A stretch of 64,000 nucleotides of DNA, taken from positions 372,001-436,000 of the forward strand of contig NZ_KB905816.1 of assembly GCF_000381025.1 (NCBI RefSeq). Reading direction: 5' to 3'. Every line of letters starts with the position of its first letter. The first letter of the stretch is position 1. The stretch is from Streptomyces sulphureus DSM 40104. GTDB lineage: Bacteria > Actinomycetota > Actinomycetes > Streptomycetales > Streptomycetaceae. A program made the position numbers and the translations under genes. Below are positions 43,572-52,255 of the stretch, piece by piece. Below the pieces are notes generated by a model. That model ran no database searches and was not told where the DNA came from. It worked only from the letters and a program-made list of their open reading frames with translations.

Positions 43572-44134
43572 TCGACGTCCGCCTCCCCCGCGGGTCGGTC
43601 GCCGTCCGGCTCGGCGACGCCCGGGTGATAGCAGAGCTTGAGGAGCAGTGCGGCGCTCGCGGTGCCGAGTCCCGCCGCAGCCAGCGCACTTGTCGCGCCC
43701 GACCAGCGGCGCGGCAGGACGCCGTCGAGCGAGTAGCGTCCGTGCCCGAGCGCCGCCAGGGCGACGGCCGCCCCGCTCACCACGCCGGTGTACTCCCAAC
43801 CGCCCTTGAAGACGAAGAACCCCTTGCCCCTGTGGTCGGTCCGGGCCGCGACAGACATCAGGCCGATGGCGGCAGCCGCGGGGAGGGGGTTGGCGACCCC
43901 CACCGTGAGCGCCGCTCCGGCGGCGACCTCGGTGGTGGCGGCGAGCCCGGCCTGCACGGCCGGTGGCTTGAGGCCGAGCGAGTCGAACCATCCGCGGGTG
44001 CCGCGGAGTCCACCGGATCCGGTGAACTTGTTCCAGCCGTGAGCGAAGAGCATCGGCCCGAGGGTGGCACGCAGGGCGAGTGCCGCCGCGTCCTTTCCAC
44101 CGGTCTGCCGGTGCCGGGTCCCGGAATGCGTCAT
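43568..44134 (-). CDS. DoxX-family membrane protein
   Basis: A 188-residue protein with four predicted membrane segments: RATLGPMLFAHGWNKF, VAAGAALTVGVANPLPAAAAIGLM, YTGVVSGAAVALAALGHGRY and a last segment before LCYHPG. DoxX proteins are linked to membrane redox enzymes or thiosulfate:quinone oxidoreductases. ATG 44134 lies after CCAGGAGGCTCGC. It is the first gene of the unit DoxX-crotonase-amidohydrolase-quinone reductase, transcribed away from a CoA-transferase gene. Confidence 0.85.
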   Translation of the reverse strand: MTHSGTRHRQTGGKDAAALALRATLGPMLFAHGWNKFTGSGGLRGTRGWFDSLGLKPPAVQAGLAATTEVAAGAALTVGVANPLPAAAAIGLMSVAARTDHRGKGFFVFKGGWEYTGVVSGAAVALAALGHGRYSLDGVLPRRWSGATSALAAAGLGTASAALLLKLCYHPGVAEPDGDRPAGEADVE

Positions 44135-44191
44135 GCGAGCCTCCTGGGAACGTGGATCCCGTAGCTTCGGTCGAGTGGTTTCTCGATCATC

Positions 44192-44202
44192 TGCATAATG
44201 CA
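44192..44202. promoter_or_regulatory. TGCATAATGCA palindrome in the DoxX/CoA-transferase promoter
   Basis: An 11-bp perfect odd palindrome lies 58 bp upstream of the DoxX start and 151 bp upstream of the divergent CoA-transferase start. AT-rich DNA is rare here, so a regulator site or overlapping -10 region is plausible. Confidence 0.45.
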
Positions 44203-44352
44203 TTGTCGACGGCTCGCTGGGAACGGCTGACCCACTGAGACTTACCGCACCCGCGGCTCAGGGCTCCCCGACTCCTCCTCCGCCATGCCGGTTTGAGCAG
44301 GGCAGAGACGAACAGGAGCACCACGGCGAGGAGTTCGGGAAACGGGGGTGTG

Positions 44353-45867
44353 ATGAACGAAAGCAACGCCCGGCAACAGGTCGCGTCCGGCCCGCTGGAC
44401 GGTCTCACCGTCGCCGGACGCGGAACCGACCCCGGCATGCGCCATGCCCTCGCCCTCCTGCGGGCCCTCGGCGCCTCCGTCCCACCTCGCGCCGGCGACG
44501 CACGACTGCTCCTGGACGCCACCGGCTCACCGGACCGCGCCGACGCGCTGCCGGTTCTTCCGCGCCATCCGGCGGCCGACTGGGCGGCGAGCGGCGCCAT
44601 GGAGTTGACCGGCCGGCCCGACGGGCCTCCGCTGCCTGCCCCGGGCGCACCGGCCTCCGCGGCCCGCGGCGCTCTCCTCGCCTTCGACGCACTGCGCCGC
44701 CTCGGACGGCGAGCGCCGCACCGGCCGCCGCCGGTCCTCGCCCCCCTACCCGACCTGCGCGTCCTCTCCGAACGCGCTGCGCTCCAGGGCACGGTGCGTC
44801 GGGGGCCCCGCTCCGTCGGCGGCGCCTTCCGGCTGCTGCCCACCGCCGACGGCGCCTTCGGGATCAGTCTCTCCCGCCCGTCCGACCTCGAACTGGTCCC
44901 CGCGCTCACCGGGGAGGAGACCGCCGACCCCTGGGAGGCGGTGGAGAGTTGGGCGGCGCGTACCCCGAGCGCGGAGGCCGACGAGCGCGCCGCGCTGCTC
45001 GGCCTGCCCGCCGCCTCCGTGGGAGCAGCGGAGCGGTACGCACGGCGACGCGGTACCGAACGCCCGTGCGGGCCCCTGGTGTTGGAGGCCATAGCGGCGC
45101 CGGCGGCGCCGCGGGCGGCGCCGCTCGTCGTCAACCTCTCCTCGCTCTGGGCGGGCCCGCTCTGTGCCCACCTCCTACAGCGCACGGGGATGCGGGTGGT
45201 GACAGTGGAGAGCACCCGGCGACCCGACGGCGCGCGCCGCGGCACGGCCGCCTTCCACGATCTCCTGCATGCTGAAGACCACTCGGTGGCGCTGGACTTC
45301 GCCACGGCGGAGGGGGCCGAGACACTGCGCGCGCTGCTCGCCCGAGCGGATGTCGTCATCGAGGGCTCACGCCCCAGGGCGCTCGCGGCGCTCGGCATCG
45401 ATCCCCGTCAACTCGGCGCCCGGCGGCCCGGGCTGAGCTGGGTGAGCATCACCGCGTACGGACGTACCGGCCCGTGGGCGAACAGGCCCGGATTCGGCGA
45501 CGATGTCGCGGCGGCGGCCGGCCTGGTGGCCAGGGATGCCGCGGGCCCGTTGCCGTGCGGGGACGCCCTCGCCGATCCGCTCACCGGCGTACATGCGGCG
45601 CTCGGCGCGCTCGCCGCGGTGTGCGGCGGCGGGGGCTGGCTGGTCGACATCGCGATGAGCGAGGTGTGCCTCGCGGCACTGCGCCTCGGGGCCGACGGAC
45701 TGCCCCACCCGAGAGACCCGGCTCCGGCCGCCCCCGCTGTGCGCACGGCCTCCGGGGCCGCGCCGGCGCTGGGCGCCCACACTCGGGAAGTGCTCGCCGC
45801 GCTCCTGCCCCCGGCGGGGGACGGGGCACGGAACCCCGCGGTGCTGACCGACGGGTCCGGGGCTTGA
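44353..45867 (+). CDS. CaiB/BaiF CoA-transferase with a degenerate N-terminal repeat
   Basis: A 504-residue family III CoA-transferase. The C-terminal 250 residues form the recognisable half: LVVNLSSLWAGPLCAHLLQRTGM, DVVIEGSRPRALAALGID, GLSWVSITAYGRTGPWANRPGFGDDVAAAAGL with the candidate catalytic Asp, and late PALGAHTREVLAAL. The N-terminal half starts like a CoA-transferase (LDGLTVAGRGTDPGMRHALALLRALGA) but is much eroded. ATG 44353 follows GGGGGTG. Single-enzyme doublets of this kind occur in actinobacterial acyl-CoA catabolism; donor and acceptor are unknown. Confidence 0.82.
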   Translation: MNESNARQQVASGPLDGLTVAGRGTDPGMRHALALLRALGASVPPRAGDARLLLDATGSPDRADALPVLPRHPAADWAASGAMELTGRPDGPPLPAPGAPASAARGALLAFDALRRLGRRAPHRPPPVLAPLPDLRVLSERAALQGTVRRGPRSVGGAFRLLPTADGAFGISLSRPSDLELVPALTGEETADPWEAVESWAARTPSAEADERAALLGLPAASVGAAERYARRRGTERPCGPLVLEAIAAPAAPRAAPLVVNLSSLWAGPLCAHLLQRTGMRVVTVESTRRPDGARRGTAAFHDLLHAEDHSVALDFATAEGAETLRALLARADVVIEGSRPRALAALGIDPRQLGARRPGLSWVSITAYGRTGPWANRPGFGDDVAAAAGLVARDAAGPLPCGDALADPLTGVHAALGALAAVCGGGGWLVDIAMSEVCLAALRLGADGLPHPRDPAPAAPAVRTASGAAPALGAHTREVLAALLPPAGDGARNPAVLTDGSGA

Positions 45868-46087
45868 TCCTGCTCCCGTAGTCGTATACAGATAGGTCAG
45901 AAATCCGAGCCCCGCCACGACTCTCCTCTCCCGAGCGGAGCTGTAAAACCATGCACACAGGAGAGGTTGGGGCATGTGCACGGTGCGACGCATCCGTCAC
46001 CTCTCGGTGTGTGACGTCTTCGGGACAGCGCCCCGGAGATGCACGGCGCCGCACATCCCACCGCACCGTCGACCTCCGGGAGTGACC

Positions 46088-46864
46088 ATGGCCACGAGCC
46101 GCTGGGCCGAACTGCTCACAGGCGACCGTCCGCAGATCGGCATGTGGCTCGCCGCCGGCAGCCCGTACTGCGCCGAGATCTGCGCGGGCTCCGGTCTCGA
46201 CTGGTTCCTACTCGACCAGGAACACGCCCCCAACGACCTGCACTCCACCCTCGCCCAGCTCCAGGCGCTCGCCCCCTACCCGCCCGAGGTCGTCGTCCGC
46301 CCCGTCGACGGGGAGCCGGCGAAGATCAAGCAGCTGCTGGACATCGGCGTGCGGAACCTGATGGTGCCGATGGTGGAGAACGCCCGGCAAGCGGAGGTCT
46401 CGGTGGCCGCGACCCGCTACCCGCCACACGGCATACGCGGCGTCGGCAGCGCACTGGCCCGGGCCTCCCGCTGGAACCGTCGGGCGGGCTATCTCGCCGA
46501 AGCCGACGCGGAGTTGACGCTGACCGTGCAGATCGAGTCGCCGGAGGCGGTCGGGCGGCTCAAGGAGATCGCGTCGGTCGAGGGGGTCGACGCGGTCTTC
46601 CTCGGTCCTGCGGACCTCGCAGCCGCCATGGGCCACCTCGGCGAGCCGGAACACCCCGAGGTGGTCGCCACCATCGAGAGGGCACTCGGCACGATCGTCT
46701 CCTGCGGAAAGCCCGCGGGCGTCAACGCCTTCAACGAAACGTACGCGCGCAGGTACCTGGCGGCAGGCGCACGGTTCGTCCTCGTCGGCGCCGACGTCAC
46801 ACTGCTCGCCCGGGGCAGCGAGGCGCTCGCCGAGCGGTACGGGTGCCGTCCCTGCTCCGTCTGA
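46088..46864 (+). CDS. HpcH/HpaI-type class II aldolase
   Basis: A 258-residue TIM-barrel aldolase. Key segments are [15 protein letters not shown] (catalytic His region), [29 protein letters not shown] (substrate Arg), [11 protein letters not shown] (metal Glu), and [13 protein letters not shown] (metal Asp). The family cleaves 4-hydroxy-2-oxo-heptanedioate or similar hydroxy-oxo acids to pyruvate plus an aldehyde. It starts at ATG 46088 after GGGAGTGACC. It converges on the racemase gene with a 15-bp gap. Confidence 0.9.
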   Translation: MATSRWAELLTGDRPQIGMWLAAGSPYCAEICAGSGLDWFLLDQEHAPNDLHSTLAQLQALAPYPPEVVVRPVDGEPAKIKQLLDIGVRNLMVPMVENARQAEVSVAATRYPPHGIRGVGSALARASRWNRRAGYLAEADAELTLTVQIESPEAVGRLKEIASVEGVDAVFLGPADLAAAMGHLGEPEHPEVVATIERALGTIVSCGKPAGVNAFNETYARRYLAAGARFVLVGADVTLLARGSEALAERYGCRPCSV

Positions 46865-46879
46865 GAGCCGGGACGGCGC

Positions 46880-48022
46880 TCACCGGAAGGCCTCCGCTCG
46901 CAGCTCGCCGATCTCCCGCTCGTCGAACCCGGCTTCCCGCAGCACCTCCTCGGTGTGCTCGCCGGCCCTCGGCGGCCCAGCGGGCAACCGGCCCGGCGTC
47001 CTCGACAGCCGGGGGGCGGGCAGGGGTTCGGTCACCCCGTCGCGCACCACGAACGTGCCACGGGCCGTATGGTGTTCGTGCCCGGCCACCTCGTCGAGCG
47101 TGAGGACCGGTGCGAAGCAGGCGTCGAAGTCGGCGAAGCGCGCACACCACTCCTCGCGGGTGCGCGTACGGAAGAGGTCGGCCAGCTTGCGTGTGAGCTC
47201 CGGCCACAGCCTCGGGTTGCGCTGATCGTCCCACTCGGGTCCGTCGAGCTGGAGGATGCGCCGCACCTCGGCATAGAACTGGGGCTCCAGCGCACCGACG
47301 GTCACATGGCCGCCGTCCGCGGTCTCATAGACACCGTAGAAGTGGGCGCCGCCGTCGAGGATGTTGGTGCCGCGCTCGGTGTTCCAACTGCCGGTGGCGT
47401 GCTTCCAGTGCAGGGTCGTGGTCATGTGTGCGGCGCCGTCGACGATCGCGCCGTCGACCACCTGGCCCGTCCCGGAGGAGCGGGCCTCCAGCACCGCGGC
47501 GACGAGGCCGAAGGCGAGGTAGAGGCCGCCGCCCGCGTAGTCCCCCAACAGGTTCACAGGCGGTACGGGCGGCCCTCCGCGAGAACCGATCGGGTCCAGG
47601 GCTCCGGAGAGGGCAAGGTAGTTGATGTCGTGCCCGGCACGCTGTGCGTACGGGCCGGACTGCCCCCATCCTGTCGCCCTGCCGTAGACGAGGGCGGCGT
47701 TCCGCTCCCAACAGCTCTCGGGCGAGAGCCCGAGGCGCTCCATGACGCCCGGTCGGTATCCCTCGACGAGCACGTCGGCGGAGGCGATCAGCCGTAGCAC
47801 GGCCGGGAGCGCCGCCGGGTGTTTGAGGTCCACCGCGACCGAACGACGGCCGCGCAGGACCGGGTTGGGCGCCGAAGCCGCCGCGGCGCCCGCGTCCGTG
47901 CGGCCCGGCCGGTCGAGGCGGATCACCTCCGCCCCCATGTCGGCCAGCAGCATCGCGGCGAACGGGCCGGGGCCCATCCCGGCGAACTCCAGGACCCGAA
48001 CTCCCTGCAATGGCCCTGCCAT
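46880..48022 (-). CDS. Alpha-methylacyl-CoA racemase-type CoA enzyme
   Basis: A 380-residue family III protein with the racemase signature rather than the transferase Asp: GHDINYLALSGAL gives H131, NLLGDYAGGG gives D161, and FYGVYETADGGHV gives the Glu seen in AMACR/MCR. It would interconvert (2R) and (2S) methyl-branched acyl-CoAs before beta-oxidation. Together with the divergent acyl-CoA dehydrogenase, this points to a methyl-branched or sterol/isoprenoid-like chain as substrate. ATG 48022 follows GAGAGGGG. Confidence 0.9.
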   Translation of the reverse strand: MAGPLQGVRVLEFAGMGPGPFAAMLLADMGAEVIRLDRPGRTDAGAAAASAPNPVLRGRRSVAVDLKHPAALPAVLRLIASADVLVEGYRPGVMERLGLSPESCWERNAALVYGRATGWGQSGPYAQRAGHDINYLALSGALDPIGSRGGPPVPPVNLLGDYAGGGLYLAFGLVAAVLEARSSGTGQVVDGAIVDGAAHMTTTLHWKHATGSWNTERGTNILDGGAHFYGVYETADGGHVTVGALEPQFYAEVRRILQLDGPEWDDQRNPRLWPELTRKLADLFRTRTREEWCARFADFDACFAPVLTLDEVAGHEHHTARGTFVVRDGVTEPLPAPRLSRTPGRLPAGPPRAGEHTEEVLREAGFDEREIGELRAEAFR

Positions 48023-48452
48023 CGAAACCCCTCTCTCATGAACGCCTGCCCGCACCCATGGGGCCTGGCGGGCGTCCTCGTGGACGACTGTAGGAACATT
48101 GCGTCAGAAAGCTAGCCGAGCCATGTCACGCGAACAAGGTCGACCGTACGTCGCCCCCGCCTCGGCGGAACCGCGTCGTCCTGGCTCACACCTACCCGCC
48201 TCCCCGACAGCCGATGCCCATACCGCTCTCGACAGATCACGCTCGCCCCGCCCACACGACCACCGCCCCGCCAAAGGTCGCATCCCGTCGGCAGGACAGG
48301 GGAGCGCACGACACCTGTTGCTATGACGTTCCCGTCAGATACGCTGCCGGTGAGGCGTAGCGGAACGGTCGTGTCCCCCGCGAGGTGCAACGCGCGGAAC
48401 AGCCGTGGCCGCACCGCACCGACCCATCAGCCGACACGGACCGGGGCACTCG
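48023..48452. other. Divergent promoter region, racemase / fused acyl-CoA dehydrogenase
   Basis: About 430 bp with no supported gene. It holds TGACGTTCCCGTCA (48324-48337) and a related CATTGCGTCAGAAAG near 48098, both possible operators. Confidence 0.5.
48324..48337. promoter_or_regulatory. TGACG-N4-CGTCA inverted repeat
   Basis: A perfect 5-bp inverted repeat with a 4-bp spacer lies 116 bp upstream of the fused acyl-CoA dehydrogenase. The TetR gene downstream of that enzyme is a candidate binder. Evidence is symmetry and position only. Confidence 0.4.
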
Positions 48453-50588
48453 ATGGCAACACTCGCAGTCAACGCAGACCACAGGAGCCTGGCGGAGGTG
48501 GCACGCGCGTTCCTCACCTCCCAGGGCGGCACCGGACTGGCGCGCGCGGCGGCGGAGGCCGAGACCGAGACCCTGCCGTCGTTCTGGGGGCAGTTGGAGA
48601 AGCTCGGCTGGCTCGGCCTGCACCTGCCGGAGGCTTTCGGCGGCCAGGGCTTCGGGATCGCCGAAACCGCCGTTGTGGCCGAGGAGTTGGGGCGCGTCGT
48701 GGCACCGGGACCTTTCCTGCCCACGGTGATCGCCTCGGCGGCGATCGACGAGGCAGGGACCGAGGAACAGCGGCGCAGGTGGCTCCCCGGACTCGCGAGC
48801 GGCGCCACCACGGCGGCCGTCGGACTCGACGGCACGCTCGTGCGCCGTGCGGCCCGGGCCACCGGCGAGGTCGAGGCGGCGCTCGGTGCGTGCGTCGCCG
48901 ATCTGCTGGTCGTCTCCGCCGGAGAGGACCTGCTCGTCCTGGAGCGCACCGCACCGCAGCTCACCGTGGAGAGCGTCGGCGACCTCGACCCGAGCCGCCG
49001 CGTCGGCGTTGTGCGCTGCTCCGAGGTCCCCGTTCCCGACTCGGCTGTCCTGCCGGGCGCGCGGAGGACCGCCGTCCGGCTGGCCCGTGCCTTCGCCGGC
49101 GCGGAAGCCGCCGGCCTCGCCGATGCCTGCACCGTGGCCGCGCGCGACTACGCCCTCACGCGCGAGCAGTTCGACCGGCCGATCGGCGCCTTCCAGGCGG
49201 TCAAGCACCAATGCGCCGACATGCTGGTCGCGGCCGAGCTCGCCGCCGCGGCGGCCTGGGGCGCGGTGCAGCGCGCCGACTCGCCGGCCGGCGCCGCTTC
49301 CTGGGCCGCGCTCGCCGCCACCCAGGCGCTACCGGCCGCCACCCGCTGCGCGGCCCGGAACATCCAGATCCACGGCGGCGTCGGCTACACCTGGGAGCAC
49401 GACGCACACCTGTACCTCAAGCGTGCCCTCGCCCTTGAGACCCTCTACGGCGCAGGCGCGGCGGACGACGTGGTGGCCGCAGGGCACACCGCCGCGCCCC
49501 GGCTCGAACTCCCGGACTCCGCCGCCGGGTTCCGCACTCGCGCCGCCGCCTTCCGCAAGGAGCTCGAAGCGCTGCCCGCCGGGGAGCGCCGAGGTGCACT
49601 CGCCCGCTCCGGCTACCTCGTCCCGCACTACCCGCCGCCCTTCGGGCTCGACGCGGGGCCCGTCGAACAGCTCGTCATCGAGGAGGAGTTGCACGGAATC
49701 GGCCGACCCGATCTCGGCATCGGCGCGTGGATACTGCCCACCCTCGTCCAGCACGGGACGGCCGGACAGCTCGACCGCTGGGTGTGGCCCGCGCTCCTGG
49801 GCGAACTGCGGTTCTGCCAGCTCTTCAGCGAGCCGGGGGCAGGATCGGACGCAGCCGCCATCCGGACCAGCGCGCGGAGGACAGAGGGCGGTTGGCTGGT
49901 CAGCGGTCAGAAGACCTGGACCAGCGATGCCCTCCAGTGCAACCGCGGCCTGATGACGGTCCGCACCGACCCGGCAGCGCCCAAGCACGCCGGGGTGACG
50001 ATGATGGTCCTCGACCTGCGGGCGGAGGGCGTCGAGGTGCGTCCGATCCGCGACCTGACCGGCGCCTCACGGTTCAACGAGGTCTTCGTCGACGAGGTGT
50101 TCGTTCCCGACGAGGACGTGGTGGGCGAGGTGGGCGAGGGCTGGAAGGTCGCCCGGGCCACCATCGGCAACGAACGGGTGACCATCGGCACGAGCCACGG
50201 GGGCAGCGGGATCGACGCCTCGGTCCTGCTCGACCTGGCGGCCCGCCACCCGCAACGGGGTGCGCCCCTGCGGCAGCGTCTCGGCGAACTCCTCGCCGAA
50301 GAGGCGGCGATGGCGCGGCTCAACCTCAAGCACGTGCAGGGAACCATCGAGGGGACGGACACCGGTACCGACGGCAACGTGGGAAAGCTGCTCTCCGCCG
50401 AGCACGCCCAGCGCGCCACCGAACTCGCCCTCGCGCTCGTGGGCCCGGCCGGAGTGGGCGGCGCCGAACCCGAGGTGGTCGGGGAGCTGCTCTACAGCAG
50501 GGGCCTCACGCTCGGCGGCGGTACCTCCGAGATCAGCCGCAACCAGATCGCCGAGCGCGTGCTCGGCCTCCCGCGGGACCGCCGCTGA
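48453..50588 (+). CDS. Fused (two-domain) acyl-CoA dehydrogenase, FadE34-like
   Basis: A 711-residue fusion of two ACAD domains. The N-terminal half (to about residue 340) has LEKLGWLGLHLPEAFGGQG, RNIQIHGGVGYTWEHDAHLYLKRA and no SEPGAGSD motif. The C-terminal half has CQLFSEPGAGSDAAAIRTSA, SGQKTWTSDA and LGGGTSEISRNQIAERVLG. Length and domain order match mycobacterial FadE34, which acts on sterol side-chain acyl-CoAs. The C-terminal half looks to be the FAD/substrate half and the N-terminal half the structural partner. Starts at ATG 48453, divergent from the racemase. Confidence 0.9.
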   Translation: MATLAVNADHRSLAEVARAFLTSQGGTGLARAAAEAETETLPSFWGQLEKLGWLGLHLPEAFGGQGFGIAETAVVAEELGRVVAPGPFLPTVIASAAIDEAGTEEQRRRWLPGLASGATTAAVGLDGTLVRRAARATGEVEAALGACVADLLVVSAGEDLLVLERTAPQLTVESVGDLDPSRRVGVVRCSEVPVPDSAVLPGARRTAVRLARAFAGAEAAGLADACTVAARDYALTREQFDRPIGAFQAVKHQCADMLVAAELAAAAAWGAVQRADSPAGAASWAALAATQALPAATRCAARNIQIHGGVGYTWEHDAHLYLKRALALETLYGAGAADDVVAAGHTAAPRLELPDSAAGFRTRAAAFRKELEALPAGERRGALARSGYLVPHYPPPFGLDAGPVEQLVIEEELHGIGRPDLGIGAWILPTLVQHGTAGQLDRWVWPALLGELRFCQLFSEPGAGSDAAAIRTSARRTEGGWLVSGQKTWTSDALQCNRGLMTVRTDPAAPKHAGVTMMVLDLRAEGVEVRPIRDLTGASRFNEVFVDEVFVPDEDVVGEVGEGWKVARATIGNERVTIGTSHGGSGIDASVLLDLAARHPQRGAPLRQRLGELLAEEAAMARLNLKHVQGTIEGTDTGTDGNVGKLLSAEHAQRATELALALVGPAGVGGAEPEVVGELLYSRGLTLGGGTSEISRNQIAERVLGLPRDRR

Positions 50589-50684
50589 CCGAATCGGCCG
50601 CCCACCCGCCGAAAGGCGACCGCATGCAGGCCCCCGCAGCGGCGACCGTCCACGGGAGATGCGCCGTCTACGGGCCGCGGCCGG

Positions 50685-50723
50685 GCCGGTTCAGCGCGCG
50701 GCGCCGCCGCGCGCTGAACCGGC
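50685..50723. terminator. Strong hairpin between convergent acyl-CoA dehydrogenase and TetR genes
   Basis: A perfect 16-bp stem (GCCGGTTCAGCGCGCG at 50685-50700 with 50708-50723) and a 7-nt loop. It includes the last codons and stop of the TetR gene and serves both strands. Confidence 0.75.
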
Positions 50724-52043
50724 GACCTGCCGCCGGTCGTTGACGAGTCCGCGCTCGACAACCTTGGCCAGCAGCTCGACCACATCGTCACGCCCGCCGG
50801 AGGTGGCCTGGTCGGCCAGGCCGTCGGGACCGCGCTCCAGCAGCGCCTCCAGTACGAGGGAGGCGGTGGTGACGTTGAAGGGGTAGCTGCGCTCGGCGCC
50901 GTCGAGGAAGGCGCGGTAGACGGCCTCGGCGTGGTGTCCGACCGCCACGGCGGCCTCTCGGAGCCGGCCGTCGTACGGCAGGCCCTCCAGCCAGAAGCGG
51001 ATGAGGCCGACGTAGCGCGACTGCATCGACTCGTATTCGCGCAGCCATGCGCGGAGCCCGTCCTCATCATCCGGCTCCACCTCGGCCAGCCGGTCGAGCA
51101 GTTCGGGCAGAACCCGTGCACCCTCCTCGGCAATGGCGGTGAGCAGATCGGTCTTGTCGGTGAAGTACTTGTAGAAGGTTCCGCGGGCCACCCCGGCCTC
51201 GCCGACCACGTCGTCGATGGTGGCCATGTGGTAGCTGTACGCGTGAAAGACGCGGCAGGCCGAGTCGAGAAGGCGACCCACGGTGGCACGTGCCCGTGCG
51301 CTCAACCCGGCGAAGCGGTCGGGGAACTCCGGCGGCGGCCCGGCCGGCCAGTGCACGACGCTCACCTCCGGGCCGACGTCCAGATCCATGTCGGCGAAGA
51401 CCTCGTCAGGGGTCTCGGGGAAGAGCATCAACTGGGCGACGACGGCGAGACCGTCGAGGGCCTGCTCGTCCGAGAGCTCCGACGCGGCTCCCAGGTAGCG
51501 GTAGAAGTTGAACCGGTGAACGAGCACCGTCAGCAGGGTGCCGACCTGTGCGGTGTTGATGTCGCTCACGCCGGAGGACGCCAACCGCTTCTCGATCCGC
51601 TCGACGTATCCCTCGACGAAGACGTCGACGCGGGGCCTGACCTCCGCGCTCACCGTCGCGACCCGCGACCACTGGGCGAACATGGTGGCGTACTTGTCGA
51701 AGACCCAGGCCCACTCCCCCAACCACCAGTGGAGGTTGTCGAAGCCCTGCTCGGTGGGGCCGAGCGGGCCCAGGCGCCGCACTACCCGGTGCAGGGCGGC
51801 GCCGCACTCCTCCATGAGCTCCCGGAAGATCTCGTCCTTGCTCTCGAAGTACTGGTAGAGCGTCGCACGGGATACCCCGGAGCGTTCAGCGATGCCGTCG
51901 ACGAGAGTTCCGTGAAAACCCTTCTCCTCGAAGAGCGTCAAGGTCTCGTCGATGATGCGCTGCCGGGTCCGGGCGCCTTTTGCGCCAATCTGCGGGCTGT
52001 TGGGACCGTAGCTCGCCCTGCGCTGCGTTTCTTCTGATGACAC
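50691..52043 (-). CDS. TetR-family regulator with two TetR domains
   Basis: A 450-residue regulator carrying two HTHs: DGIAERSGVSRATLYQYFESKDEIF (about residues 45-70) and IDDVVGEAGVARGTFYKYFTDKTDLL (about residues 270-295), each with its own helical effector region. Such double TetRs are known near acyl-CoA ligase and FadE genes in actinobacteria. A single chain could bind two half-sites without dimerising. GTG 52043 starts the conserved region after a weak ribosome-binding site; the 52391 frame extension is unlikely. Confidence 0.85.
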   Translation of the reverse strand: MSSEETQRRASYGPNSPQIGAKGARTRQRIIDETLTLFEEKGFHGTLVDGIAERSGVSRATLYQYFESKDEIFRELMEECGAALHRVVRRLGPLGPTEQGFDNLHWWLGEWAWVFDKYATMFAQWSRVATVSAEVRPRVDVFVEGYVERIEKRLASSGVSDINTAQVGTLLTVLVHRFNFYRYLGAASELSDEQALDGLAVVAQLMLFPETPDEVFADMDLDVGPEVSVVHWPAGPPPEFPDRFAGLSARARATVGRLLDSACRVFHAYSYHMATIDDVVGEAGVARGTFYKYFTDKTDLLTAIAEEGARVLPELLDRLAEVEPDDEDGLRAWLREYESMQSRYVGLIRFWLEGLPYDGRLREAAVAVGHHAEAVYRAFLDGAERSYPFNVTTASLVLEALLERGPDGLADQATSGGRDDVVELLAKVVERGLVNDRRQVAGSARGGAAR

Positions 52044-52255
52044 GCGCGTCAGTGTACGACGTGTGACAGCCCCTTTGTTCACGTTGGCCGGTGCTCGGGA
52101 CCGCGCGGCCGGAGCGTGATCACGCCTGAAGTCCTTGGAATTGCAGCGCTCCCGGCCCCCCGTCGAAGATTCCAGAAGTGGACACGACAGATATGAAGAA
52201 GTGACCCTGACCTCAGATTTTCGCCCAACGGCACAGGGGCGGCAGACACCTCCGC

